A DNA stretch of 7,545 nt from Cyclobacteriaceae bacterium (GCA_025455225.1 JALOMY010000235.1:1-7545), one strand, 5' to 3'; positions 1 through 7,470 are shown, counted from the first letter of the stretch. Numbers and translations are program-made. Notes: generated by a model not told the origin, from the sequence alone.

Positions 1-736
1 TAAAGGCTTTTTTGCCCGTAACGGAGAAATTACGAACCTGATTTTGAATGGTATTAAGTCAGGAGAAATCGCCAATATTTATACCCATGATTCACTGACG
101 ACCACATACGACAAGGCATCGTTCTTCAACGATAAACTGGTTGTTACGCAAGGTGAGGTATTACCTGCATGGGATGCAGCAGGTACCTATTACCTGGGTG
201 ATGCCGTATCGTTTAATGGCGTTAATTATGAATCCCAGTTGGATAATAACGTAGGCGTAAATCCGAGCACAGCCCGAAACGGGGAATGGGTTGTATCACA
301 GCGGGGAAAAGCAATTACAGTATTGCCACGCGACATCTATCGCCTTACTTTAATGGAGGATGTAATTTTCGATCGCAGACGTTCAAGATTGTACTATGAT
401 ATTCAGGCTATCGAGATGGAAGCGTACGATGTGAATACAGGTACATTCAAATCGCTAGGATGGTACAAATACAAAGATCTTGAAAAGTTGTTCCGCAACC
501 ATCCGGCTGAAGCCGTTTGGTTTAATCAGCAGAATACTGCTCAAAATAAGAATTATGCGGATGCATTTTTACTGCGATTATTCAAGGGTGTGATCCATAT
601 GATTGAAAACCCGGACAGCAATACTATTGATGATGTTTATTCCGCGAACGGGCGTCCTTATTACGAAGGTGTTTGGGCCAGAGAGTGGGCTGAAATGATG
701 CTCATGGAAAAGGAGCATAACCTTTGGGAATTCTAG
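1..736 (+). CDS. gldN: Gliding motility / type IX secretion protein GldN (PorN), 5'-truncated
   Basis: The frame is open from the first full codon at position 2, so the gene begins left of the window; the TTG at 44 is an internal Leu codon, not a start. The visible 244 residues end at TAG 734-736. Family resemblance is seen in the N-terminal stretch FFARNGEITNLILNGIKSG and in the core LTLMEDVIFDRRRSRLYYDI, followed by WYKYKDLEKLF, a typical GldN pattern in which a structural strand carries the W/F-D-R-x-R-S motif. GldN is known to be a periplasmic protein that forms a ring with the lipoprotein GldK around the type IX secretion machinery. Its signal peptide would lie in the missing part. GldN family members are roughly 300-350 residues, so about a third may be absent. 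An insertion resembling a CBM5/12 module interrupts the domain at about 155-300. gldN normally ends a gldKLMN operon, which fits the terminator directly after it. The family call is from recognition of motifs, not a search. Confidence 0.88.
   Translation, partial: KGFFARNGEITNLILNGIKSGEIANIYTHDSLTTTYDKASFFNDKLVVTQGEVLPAWDAAGTYYLGDAVSFNGVNYESQLDNNVGVNPSTARNGEWVVSQRGKAITVLPRDIYRLTLMEDVIFDRRRSRLYYDIQAIEMEAYDVNTGTFKSLGWYKYKDLEKLFRNHPAEAVWFNQQNTAQNKNYADAFLLRLFKGVIHMIENPDSNTIDDVYSANGRPYYEGVWAREWAEMMLMEKEHNLWEF
155..300 (+). other. CBM5/12-like (chitin-binding type) module inserted in GldN
   Basis: The translation here shows the CBM5/12 spacing: P-A-W (W at 170-172), then T-Y-Y-L-G-D-A-V-S-F-N-G-V-N-Y, then N-P-S-T and a closing G-E-W (W at 287-289). 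The paired Trp residues, the Tyr/Gly-Asp/Val strand and the N-G-x-x-Y turn are the hallmarks of this roughly 45-residue fold, which occurs in chitinases and in phage or surface proteins. It sits between the GldN N-terminal segment (ending near FFNDKL) and the GldN core (restarting near AITVLPRDIYRLTL), in frame and with no disruption. Ligand binding is inference; the fold is also used as a structural spacer. Confidence 0.6.
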
Positions 737-756
737 CCGCTACATATGAAAAGATC

Positions 757-786
757 AAAACCCCTTGAGCAATCAAGGGGTTTTTT
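757..786. terminator. Bidirectional intrinsic terminator between gldN and uvrC
   Basis: Positions 757-768 (AAAACCCCTTGA) pair perfectly with 773-784 (TCAAGGGGTTTT) around a GCAA loop, giving an 8-bp GC-containing core extended by four A-T pairs. In the rightward RNA the loop is GCAA, a GNRA tetraloop, and the stem runs into U6 (781-786), so it should be the stronger direction and end the gldN transcript. In the leftward RNA the loop is UUGC and only U4 follows the stem before GAUC, but a second UUUU follows shortly, so it probably also ends the uvrC operon. The uvrC stop codon (773-775 on the - strand) is inside the stem. Confidence 0.85.
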
Positions 787-2569
787 GTTGTAATTCCCTG
801 ACCTGTCGTGCCTTTGAAGCACCAATAATTTGTTCGAGCTCCTCAAGGGAAGCCTCTTTGATTTTCTTTATCGATTTGAAATGGCTCAGTAATTTGGAAA
901 TGGTCTTTTCGCCAACACCTTTTAACTGATCAAGCTCAGAGTGAATTTGATTCTTTGTACGTTTTTGTCTGTGAAATGTAATCGCAAAACGGTGGGCTTC
1001 GTCACGAATTTGTTGCAGGAGTAAAAGGCCAGGAGATTTTTTACTGATATGCAAGGGTATGCTGTCTTCCGGATAGTAAATCTCTTCCAGTTTCTTCGCG
1101 ATCCCAATGATCTGAATTTTCTTGTACAGGTCTAATTCCTGTAAGGCTTCACAGGCACTGCTGAGCTGGCCTTTGCCACCATCAACTACAATAAGATCAG
1201 GTAATGGATAATTCTCATCAAGAAGCCTTCGATAACGCCTGAACACAATTTCTTTCATGGACTCAAAGTCATTCGGTCCGGTTACCGTTTTGATGTTAAA
1301 ATGACGGTAATTCTTTTTGTCGGGTTTACCATTTACAAACCTGACCATGGATGCAACGGGTGTGGTTCCCTGTATGTTTGAATTATCAAAGCATTCGATA
1401 ACAACAGGATCGACTGATAGATGCAGATCATTTTTGAGTATTGAAATAACCTCTGTTTTTTTTGATTTTTTCTCAGCCCTTACTAGTTCTCGTTCCTTCT
1501 GCATTTCCATTGCGTTTTTCAAGGACAAGGCGATGAGCTTTTTCTTATCACCTATTTTAGGAATGGTACAACTAATATTTTCCGGAAGAGGGGCAATTTC
1601 AACGTTACTGTAAACTTGTGAATTGGTTGATTCGCGTTGCTCGCGGAAAGACAAATAGGCCAGGGTAACTATTTCATCATCGGGTTCATTCAGATTTTTT
1701 CTTACCTCAATAGTTTTGGAGAAGATTATCGCTCCTTCTTTAATGACCATATAGTTGATGTAGGCATATTCTTCATTCGAGGCAATAGTAATTACATCTA
1801 TGTCTGTTAGCGATCGGTTCACGACCAGGGATTTGCTTTGGAATCGTTCAAGCGCCAATAACTTTTCTTTGTAGAAGTGGGCACGTTCAAACTGAAGCGT
1901 TGCTGATGCTTCGTCCATCCGGGCTGAGAAATAATTCTCAATCACACTTAGATTGCCTTTTAATATTTGCCTGCATTGATCAATATCCTTGTTGTATTCT
2001 TCTTCGGTTTGAAGGTTTTCACATGGCCCTTTACAATTGCCTATGTGAAATTCAAGACAGACCTTGAATTTTTTTTGTTCAATATTAGCTTTCGTTAACG
2101 CGAATGTGCAGGTCCGGATGGTGTAAAGTTTACGGATAAGATCTAGTACATTCTTCATTGCAACAACGCTGGCATAGGGCCCGAAATATTCTCCTTGCTT
2201 CGGAATAAATTTTCGTGTTGAAATGATGCGGGGGAACCGTTCGTTTACCAGGCACAGGTAAGGAAACGTTTTATCGTCTTTAAGAAGGATGTTGTAGCGT
2301 GGCTGATTTTGTTTAATCAGATTGTTCTCCAGCAAAAGCGCATCAAATTCTGTGTTGGCAAGGGTGTATTCAATCCGCTTGATCTCCGAAATAAGCCGAA
2401 GTGTTTTTCTGTTGTGACCCGCTGTTTTATTGAAATAACTGTTTACCCTTTTCTTAAGGCTTTTTGCCTTGCCCACATAGATTAGCTGATCGTCATCATT
2501 GTAGAATCGATAAACACCGGGTTCATCGGGTAAATTGAGAGCATATCTTTTCAGCTCATCCGAAAACAT
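773..2569 (-). CDS. uvrC: UvrABC system protein C (excinuclease ABC subunit C)
   Basis: UvrC is the nuclease of bacterial nucleotide excision repair: recruited by UvrB at a lesion, it cuts the damaged strand on the 3' and then the 5' side. The 598-residue length is normal and all domains are present. The GIY-YIG nuclease is at about 13-95 (GVY 18-20, IYVGKAKSL 30-38, Tyr31, Arg41, Glu81). A four-cysteine region follows (C154, C171, C179, C183). The UVR/UvrB-binding segment is at about 205-240. The RNase H-like 5' nuclease is at about 385-540 with Asp395 (ECFDNSN), Asp434, Asp463 (VVDGGKGQ) and His526 (DEAHRF), matching the acidic/His residues shown to be catalytic in E. coli UvrC. Tandem helix-hairpin-helix motifs occupy about 545-592. 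The ATG start at 2569 lies 6 bp after the upstream PBP stop, so the genes are probably cotranscribed. No clear Shine-Dalgarno is visible, which is usual in this phylum. The stop lies within the terminator stem. Confidence 0.97.
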   Translation of the reverse strand: MFSDELKRYALNLPDEPGVYRFYNDDDQLIYVGKAKSLKKRVNSYFNKTAGHNRKTLRLISEIKRIEYTLANTEFDALLLENNLIKQNQPRYNILLKDDKTFPYLCLVNERFPRIISTRKFIPKQGEYFGPYASVVAMKNVLDLIRKLYTIRTCTFALTKANIEQKKFKVCLEFHIGNCKGPCENLQTEEEYNKDIDQCRQILKGNLSVIENYFSARMDEASATLQFERAHFYKEKLLALERFQSKSLVVNRSLTDIDVITIASNEEYAYINYMVIKEGAIIFSKTIEVRKNLNEPDDEIVTLAYLSFREQRESTNSQVYSNVEIAPLPENISCTIPKIGDKKKLIALSLKNAMEMQKERELVRAEKKSKKTEVISILKNDLHLSVDPVVIECFDNSNIQGTTPVASMVRFVNGKPDKKNYRHFNIKTVTGPNDFESMKEIVFRRYRRLLDENYPLPDLIVVDGGKGQLSSACEALQELDLYKKIQIIGIAKKLEEIYYPEDSIPLHISKKSPGLLLLQQIRDEAHRFAITFHRQKRTKNQIHSELDQLKGVGEKTISKLLSHFKSIKKIKEASLEELEQIIGASKARQVRELQQKTP

Positions 2570-2575
2570 GATTGG

Positions 2576-4903
2576 CTAGTTGAAATCATCCCAGGGTTTT
2601 TCATCAACTACCTCCAAGGTGTCAGCTCCCGGATATTTGGCACAATCGAGAGTAATATCGAGTCCGGTCTTTGGTCGTTGAAATAATCCCTTTTTATAAT
2701 CGATCGACTGATCGGTGTAGACTTTTCGCATGAAAAGATCCCAGATCGGTCGGGCAGTTCTTGATCCTTGCCCCATGCTCCAGGTACGGTAATGAATGCC
2801 TCGTTCATCACCGCCTACCCAAACTCCTGTAACCAGGTTATGGGTAACGCCTACGTACCATCCATCTGAAGCATTATTGGTAGTTCCTGTTTTACCGCCA
2901 ATCTCATTATCGATTTTAACTTCCTGACTTAAGCCGCGGGAAGTACCACCTTCTTCTTCAATTCCACCTTGTAACATGTACACCATCTTATAGGCAGTCT
3001 GCTCACTTATTGCTTCACGCGTTTTAGGTACAAAGTTTTCAATCACATTTCCGTTTTTGTCTTCAATGCGCTGGATGAAATAAGGCTCGGTGTAAATACC
3101 ACTGTTTACAAAGGTGGAATAAGCACCTACCATTTCGTACAATGAAACATCGCTTACCCCCAGGCAAAGGGAAGGAACCGCATCAAGAGGACTTTGGATT
3201 CCTACACGTTCTGCAAATTTCACTACGTTTTCTGGCCCGACTTTCTGCATAAGTTGAGCCGTTATTGAATTCTTGGACTGGGCCATGGCCTGTCTCAGGG
3301 TTAGCCATTGTCCTTTGCCATAATCGCCTTCGGCATTCGGAGGGCTCCAGGTGCCTCCTGGAACTTTAAACGTTGGTGAAATATCCTGAAGCTTGAAACA
3401 CGGAGTAAAACCCGCTTCAATTGCGGTACCGTAAACGAAAGGTTTAAAGGTTGATCCAGGCTGACGTTTGCCTTGCTTAACATGGTCGTATTTGAAATAT
3501 TTGTGATTGATGCCACCCACCCAGGCTTTAATAGCACCTGTGTTGGCATCAATTGCAATCATACCGGTGTGGAGAAAGCGTTTGTAGTAATTCAAAGAAT
3601 CCATTGAACTGAACAAGGTGTCGCGTTCACCATTCCAGGTAAAAATGCGCATGGGCTTCTTCAAATTAAGCATGATCTTAACTGAATCAGAATTGGCGCC
3701 ATACCGGCTTACCAAGGCTTTATAAACATCGGTTTGTTTGATTCTTGAATCAAGAAACCCTTTGATTTCATTGCCATTATCATCAAGCCATGGATTTTTT
3801 CCTTTCCAATGCAACTCAAAATCCTGTTGCTGTACTTTCATGTGTTGCTGAACTGCTTCCTCAGCATAAAGCTGCATGCGGCTGTCAATGGTTGTATAAA
3901 TTTTTAAACCTGATTCCCACAAATCAATCCCCCTTTCCTTACACCAGGCCATCAGTTCCTGTCCTATAACACTACGGAAATAAGTTGCCAATCCTTCATT
4001 TTGATTTTGTACGCGGTATTGGAGCACGATGGGCAATGCCCGGATGGAATCAAGTTCTTCACTGGTCTTTATATAGCCGTGTCGGAATAATTTTCCAAGT
4101 ACTTCATTTCGTTTGGCTAAGGCGTTATCCGGATTCAGTACAGGATTGAATCGGGTAATAGCCTGAAGCATTCCAACAAGCACTGCGGATTCCTGTACAT
4201 TAAGACTATCGGGCGATTTGCTGAAATATGTTTCTGCAGCAACCTGTATTCCGTAAGCATTACTTCCAAATTCAGCGGTGTTCAGATATAACGCAATTAT
4301 TTCTTCTTTAGTGAAGTTTTTTTCAAGGTGATACGCAATAATCCACTCTTTAGTTTTTTGAATAATACGCCTCGGATATTTACCCAATTGACCAATTGTA
4401 CCATCAAGGCCAAGGTCTGGATTCTGTGTATAAAGATTTTTAGCCAGCTGTTGTGTAATCGTACTGCCTCCACCGGCCGGACTAAAAGTTAGAAGTCCTT
4501 TCAGTACCCGGAGGTAGGCAATAAAATCCATGCCTGAATGCTGATAGAACCTGTGATCTTCTGAGAGTATTAATGTGTTAATAAGGTCATCCGAAAGATT
4601 TTCGTAGGCAACCTGGCTACGGTTGTATCGGAAATAACGGCCCAGTGAAACACCATCTGCTGAAATTAATTCAGAAGACAAATCATTTTCAGGATTTTCA
4701 ATAGCCTTAAGGCTGGGCATACCTCCGAATAATCCGAAGAGGTCGATGCTCACGGAATAAATATAGAGGGGGAAACCAATAATGAAACAAAAGAAAAGAA
4801 TCCAGATTGTTTTAATAATGGATTTGAATATTGGATGCTTCAAAGCAACCCATTCACGGATTTTCTGTACGGTAGTATTTTTCAAAAAATTGTTTGTACT
4901 CAT
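2576..4903 (-). CDS. Class A (bifunctional) penicillin-binding protein, PBP1A type
   Basis: A membrane-anchored peptidoglycan synthase of 775 residues that polymerises lipid II and cross-links the stem peptides on the periplasmic side. Residues counted from the ATG at 4903: a basic cytoplasmic tail, one membrane segment at about 32-50, then a GT51 transglycosylase with EDHRFYQHSGMD at 115-126 (catalytic Glu115), GGGSTITQQ at 144-152, the third-motif Glu186 and EEIIALYLN. The transpeptidase has SxxK at 484-487 (GSTFKPF), SKN at 543-545 and KTGT at 671-674, so both activities look intact. The frame could also start at an adjacent TTG (4904-4906), but I chose ATG, which has an AAGG 5 bp upstream (+ strand 4909-4912). 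It lies 78 bp downstream of the sprE-like gene and 6 bp before uvrC. Several paralogous class A PBPs exist in this phylum, so I leave the symbol blank (mrcA/ponA are both used). Confidence 0.95.
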   Translation of the reverse strand: MSTNNFLKNTTVQKIREWVALKHPIFKSIIKTIWILFFCFIIGFPLYIYSVSIDLFGLFGGMPSLKAIENPENDLSSELISADGVSLGRYFRYNRSQVAYENLSDDLINTLILSEDHRFYQHSGMDFIAYLRVLKGLLTFSPAGGGSTITQQLAKNLYTQNPDLGLDGTIGQLGKYPRRIIQKTKEWIIAYHLEKNFTKEEIIALYLNTAEFGSNAYGIQVAAETYFSKSPDSLNVQESAVLVGMLQAITRFNPVLNPDNALAKRNEVLGKLFRHGYIKTSEELDSIRALPIVLQYRVQNQNEGLATYFRSVIGQELMAWCKERGIDLWESGLKIYTTIDSRMQLYAEEAVQQHMKVQQQDFELHWKGKNPWLDDNGNEIKGFLDSRIKQTDVYKALVSRYGANSDSVKIMLNLKKPMRIFTWNGERDTLFSSMDSLNYYKRFLHTGMIAIDANTGAIKAWVGGINHKYFKYDHVKQGKRQPGSTFKPFVYGTAIEAGFTPCFKLQDISPTFKVPGGTWSPPNAEGDYGKGQWLTLRQAMAQSKNSITAQLMQKVGPENVVKFAERVGIQSPLDAVPSLCLGVSDVSLYEMVGAYSTFVNSGIYTEPYFIQRIEDKNGNVIENFVPKTREAISEQTAYKMVYMLQGGIEEEGGTSRGLSQEVKIDNEIGGKTGTTNNASDGWYVGVTHNLVTGVWVGGDERGIHYRTWSMGQGSRTARPIWDLFMRKVYTDQSIDYKKGLFQRPKTGLDITLDCAKYPGADTLEVVDEKPWDDFN

Positions 4904-4940
4904 CAAGACCTTGGATACGGTAAAAAATGTCGAAGTTGTC

Positions 4941-4959
4941 TTTTGTAATTACAAAAATA
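4941..4959 (-). promoter_or_regulatory. Possible -7 box overlapping a 16-bp perfect palindrome upstream of the PBP gene
   Basis: Within the 78-bp gap after the sprE-like gene, TTTTGTAATTACAAAA (4941-4956) is its own reverse complement. On the - strand, TATTTTTG (4959 down to 4952) matches the Bacteroidota -7 consensus TAnnTTTG and overlaps the palindrome by five bases, about 50 bp ahead of the PBP ATG. No TTTG-like -33 element is visible at the usual distance. The arrangement could be an internal promoter with an operator over its -7 region, but an AT-rich palindrome may also arise by chance. Confidence 0.3.
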
Positions 4960-4981
4960 TTGAATTTATGGTTCTTTAATT

Positions 4982-7417
4982 CTAATACTCCATAGCCTTC
5001 ATCTGCCCGCTGAATTCAGACACCATGGTTACAGCGTATTCATCATTAAAAATCAGATTGCTTACGCTCAGTTTACCGGGTTTAAACTGGGATTCATTGA
5101 ATTGATTTAATATGCCTGTAATTGTTCCGGTTAAATTAGTTTCTGACCGGTGCATCAAAATGAAATAATGAGGAGCCTGGGCATCCGTTCGATACCTGGC
5201 CCCGGATTGTTTTTCCAGTTTAAGTTCATACTCCATGGACGTCATCAAAAGCTTTTTAGCATATACTGTAAGTTCATTGTCAGGATAGAGATTGATGAAC
5301 TGTTCCAGATCAAATTGATACTGTGCTAAGGGTGCTGTCTTTCCGGTAATCAATATCTTTAATAACTGGAGATTCGGATAGAACGTTGTTCTTTCCAAGT
5401 TGAACGCTTCTTCCAATAGATCTAAGGCCTCCCTGTATTGCAAATGCTCAAACTTCGAATAAGCCTCTTTGTATAACTGCTGTTGTTTTTCGAGTGCGAT
5501 GCTCGATTCAACAAGGTAATCGGGGTTAATCAATACTTTGGCAAACGAGCTTTCCGGATACGTTGCAATCAGTTCTTGTGCATATTTTTCTGACTGATTT
5601 ACATCATCATCTTTAAGCATTAGGTATAATTTGTACAAGACCTCCGGTCGGTAATTGGTTTCCGGAAATCGGTTTAACATCTGCACATAGGCATTAACTG
5701 CATTCTCCCTTTCTTCCAGTTTGAAATAGTAAATGTCTCCCAGGATGAAGTAGGCATCTTCAATCAATCCCAGGGCAGTAGCCAGCTGTTCAGGTGTCTT
5801 GGGCAGTTGCCCGTTTATACGGTTAAATTCCTCAGTTACCGGATCGGATTTTACCTCTTCTGCTATTTGCCCGGCCTCTTCAGTCGTGCGCAAGTCACCA
5901 CCCGCAATTGTTGCCGGTCGGTTGGCGGGAGGCATAGCCCGGGATGACCTGCGCCAGTTATCTTCCAGTGGAATGTTTCCCCAAATCCGTTTGAATTCCT
6001 GCTGGCCTATAACAACGGCTGAGGCATTTCCAAAATACCAGTCAGTTCCACCAAATGAACTGCCGGCATTAATGCCTGTATTTACCTGATCGATGTCAAT
6101 GCGGGCACGTTTTTTCTTTTTATCGGGTTTGGGTTCGGCTGCTTTCTTTTTATCATAATCAGCTTGAATTAAAGTCATTAATGCGGTTGAATCCAGTTGT
6201 GCCAATACAATCAGACTGTCCTGCCATTTAATGGTTTGCAGTTGGGTAACAAAATCACTTAAGATTTCCTGGCGATTCTTAATTGCATGATAGTTTTCGT
6301 AATCCTGGCTGAGCGAAGCAATGGCACTATCGTAATAAGCTTTGGCCAGTTCAAATTTGCGCAACGTATCGTAATAAATTTCGCCTAAACGTAAATAGGC
6401 TTCACCATCTATTGACTTATTGGCTCCTTCCCGAATGGCCCGGTTGTAATTGGCGATGGCTTCCGACAGGTTTTTCTGTTTGTATTCAAACAACCCCATC
6501 TCGTAATAGATCTTGTCTTTGAAATCTTTATTCTTTGTGTCTTTAAGAAGTTTCTTAAATGATTTTCGGGCATTGGCAATATTTCGGCTTTTAGAGATTT
6601 CGGCTACCTGGGCCATGTAAAGCCTGGCATAAAAATCTACTTCGTACTCAGGGTGTGTTTGCAGGCACTCACGAAAGTAGTTATAGGCTTCAGCTTCAAA
6701 TCCAAGTTTTTGATAAACCTGCCCGATAATGAAATAAATTCTTCCCGGCCTGTCTTTACGGGTGAGTAGCGGAACGGCATCCGTCAGGTTACGTACCATT
6801 TTATCGTAATCGCCACGTATCTGATAATAATAGGCTTTCTCGAGGTAAAGACCTTTTAAATTAGTTTTAGTAAGTTTTTCTTTCTCGAGGTAACTAAACG
6901 TTGCTTCTGCATTATTGTATTCACCGTGTTCAGTGAATGTTCGGGCAAGGTAGATCAATGCCTGGTGCCGGGCGTTAGGCTCTTTGCTCTTGGTGTTTAC
7001 ATACTTGAATGTTTGAATGGCATTGCCCCAGTCAAGACTGTATAATCTGGCTTTTCCCACTAAAATGTAACTGTCGTCAACCCATTTACTGTTCGGGTGG
7101 CGTTGAATCGCCAGGGATGCCATTTTAATTACCTCTTGAATCTGGTCATCGTAACTGAGAGCCTGTACTGAATCCAACCCGGGAAAGAGCCTGAGGATCC
7201 GGTTGTAATCGTCTTTCAGATTACTTCTGATTGTTCCTTCAATTTTGCGGATTTCGTCCTGGGCATAGTAATATCCATTGTAGTGTGCCGTTGTATTGTG
7301 AAATGCTTTGCTCGACCAGCTATTCGATTCGGATGAACAGCCCGAAAGACTGACCAACGCAATCAAAAGGGCTTGAAAAGCCAAAGAAAGCAGGCATTTG
7401 TAATGGATGCAGTTCAC
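4982..7417 (-). CDS. sprE: TPR lipoprotein of the type IX secretion system, SprE/PorW type
   Basis: An 811-residue outer-membrane-type lipoprotein facing the periplasm. The signal peptide has a short K7 n-region, a hydrophobic core at about 9-23 and a lipobox LSGC with Cys27. The mature start, CSS then FHNTTAHYNGYYYA at 39-52, recalls SprE/PorW. TPR-like helical pairs are at about 115-140, 149-177, 188-215, 225-252, 301-328 and 338-366, and again at about 553-581, 591-617 and 649-672. A Lys-rich linker (about 423-440) precedes a segment with FGGTDWYFGNASAVV and FKRIWG...LEDNWRR (455-489), and a non-TPR C-terminal domain (about 748-805) opens with PHYFILMH. Published work in Porphyromonas gingivalis places PorW between the PorK-PorN ring and the Sov translocon, and SprE is required for gliding in Flavobacterium. 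The start is GTG (7415-7417); an in-frame TAA two codons upstream rules out a longer N-terminus and the signal peptide supports this start. First gene of the - strand operon. Another TPR lipoprotein family is possible but less likely. Confidence 0.82.
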   Translation of the reverse strand: MNCIHYKCLLSLAFQALLIALVSLSGCSSESNSWSSKAFHNTTAHYNGYYYAQDEIRKIEGTIRSNLKDDYNRILRLFPGLDSVQALSYDDQIQEVIKMASLAIQRHPNSKWVDDSYILVGKARLYSLDWGNAIQTFKYVNTKSKEPNARHQALIYLARTFTEHGEYNNAEATFSYLEKEKLTKTNLKGLYLEKAYYYQIRGDYDKMVRNLTDAVPLLTRKDRPGRIYFIIGQVYQKLGFEAEAYNYFRECLQTHPEYEVDFYARLYMAQVAEISKSRNIANARKSFKKLLKDTKNKDFKDKIYYEMGLFEYKQKNLSEAIANYNRAIREGANKSIDGEAYLRLGEIYYDTLRKFELAKAYYDSAIASLSQDYENYHAIKNRQEILSDFVTQLQTIKWQDSLIVLAQLDSTALMTLIQADYDKKKAAEPKPDKKKKRARIDIDQVNTGINAGSSFGGTDWYFGNASAVVIGQQEFKRIWGNIPLEDNWRRSSRAMPPANRPATIAGGDLRTTEEAGQIAEEVKSDPVTEEFNRINGQLPKTPEQLATALGLIEDAYFILGDIYYFKLEERENAVNAYVQMLNRFPETNYRPEVLYKLYLMLKDDDVNQSEKYAQELIATYPESSFAKVLINPDYLVESSIALEKQQQLYKEAYSKFEHLQYREALDLLEEAFNLERTTFYPNLQLLKILITGKTAPLAQYQFDLEQFINLYPDNELTVYAKKLLMTSMEYELKLEKQSGARYRTDAQAPHYFILMHRSETNLTGTITGILNQFNESQFKPGKLSVSNLIFNDEYAVTMVSEFSGQMKAMEY

Positions 7418-7445
7418 AGCTTAAGAAACGCAAAAAACGAATATT

Positions 7446-7460
7446 CCATATTATATATGG
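7446..7460. promoter_or_regulatory. Dyad CCATAT-TAT-ATATGG in the divergent intergenic region
   Basis: Two perfect 6-bp half sites, CCATAT (7446-7451) and ATATGG (7455-7460), are separated by 3 bp in an AT-rich stretch. The dyad lies 29 bp upstream of the sprE GTG and 10 bp upstream of the rightward -7 box, where a regulator could affect either direction. No regulator family is recognised; operator function is inference. Confidence 0.3.
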
Positions 7461-7470
7461 TTATAATATC

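Noticed and set aside
44..46. TTG at 44 as the start of gldN
   Set aside because: The frame is open to the left edge and the residues before TTG (FFARNGEITNLI) belong to the conserved GldN N-terminal region, so the gene starts outside the window.
1456..1471. Runs of T8 and T6 (A8 and A6 on the uvrC strand), a possible slippage or phase-variation site
   Set aside because: The runs simply encode KKSKK in the linker between UvrC domains and the frame continues intact to the normal end. Slippage would only truncate a housekeeping repair enzyme.
1317..1613. 98-codon open frame on the + strand inside uvrC
   Set aside because: It lies antisense to the conserved UvrC linker and nuclease region; the translation has no recognisable domain and no promoter or start signal was seen.
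2608..3558. Two short - strand open frames (2608-2811, 3301-3558) in another frame of the PBP gene
   Set aside because: They overlap the conserved transpeptidase domain on the same strand in an alternative frame and show no independent signals.
4280..4370. Altered GT51 motifs in the PBP (QKTKE instead of RKxKE, and IIALYLN instead of ILExYLN)
   Set aside because: Both catalytic glutamates (115 and 186) are retained, and as far as I recall IIA-type fourth motifs are usual in Bacteroidota class A PBPs, so this is lineage variation rather than loss of activity.
4782..4979. 65-codon + strand open frame crossing the PBP N-terminus and the 78-bp gap
   Set aside because: Mostly antisense to the PBP membrane segment; its hydrophobic or basic look follows from reading AT-rich DNA. 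No -7 box in the right place.
5799..6089. 96-codon open frame on the + strand inside the sprE-like gene
   Set aside because: Antisense shadow of a well-supported coding region, with a low-complexity Ser/Pro-rich product and no start context.
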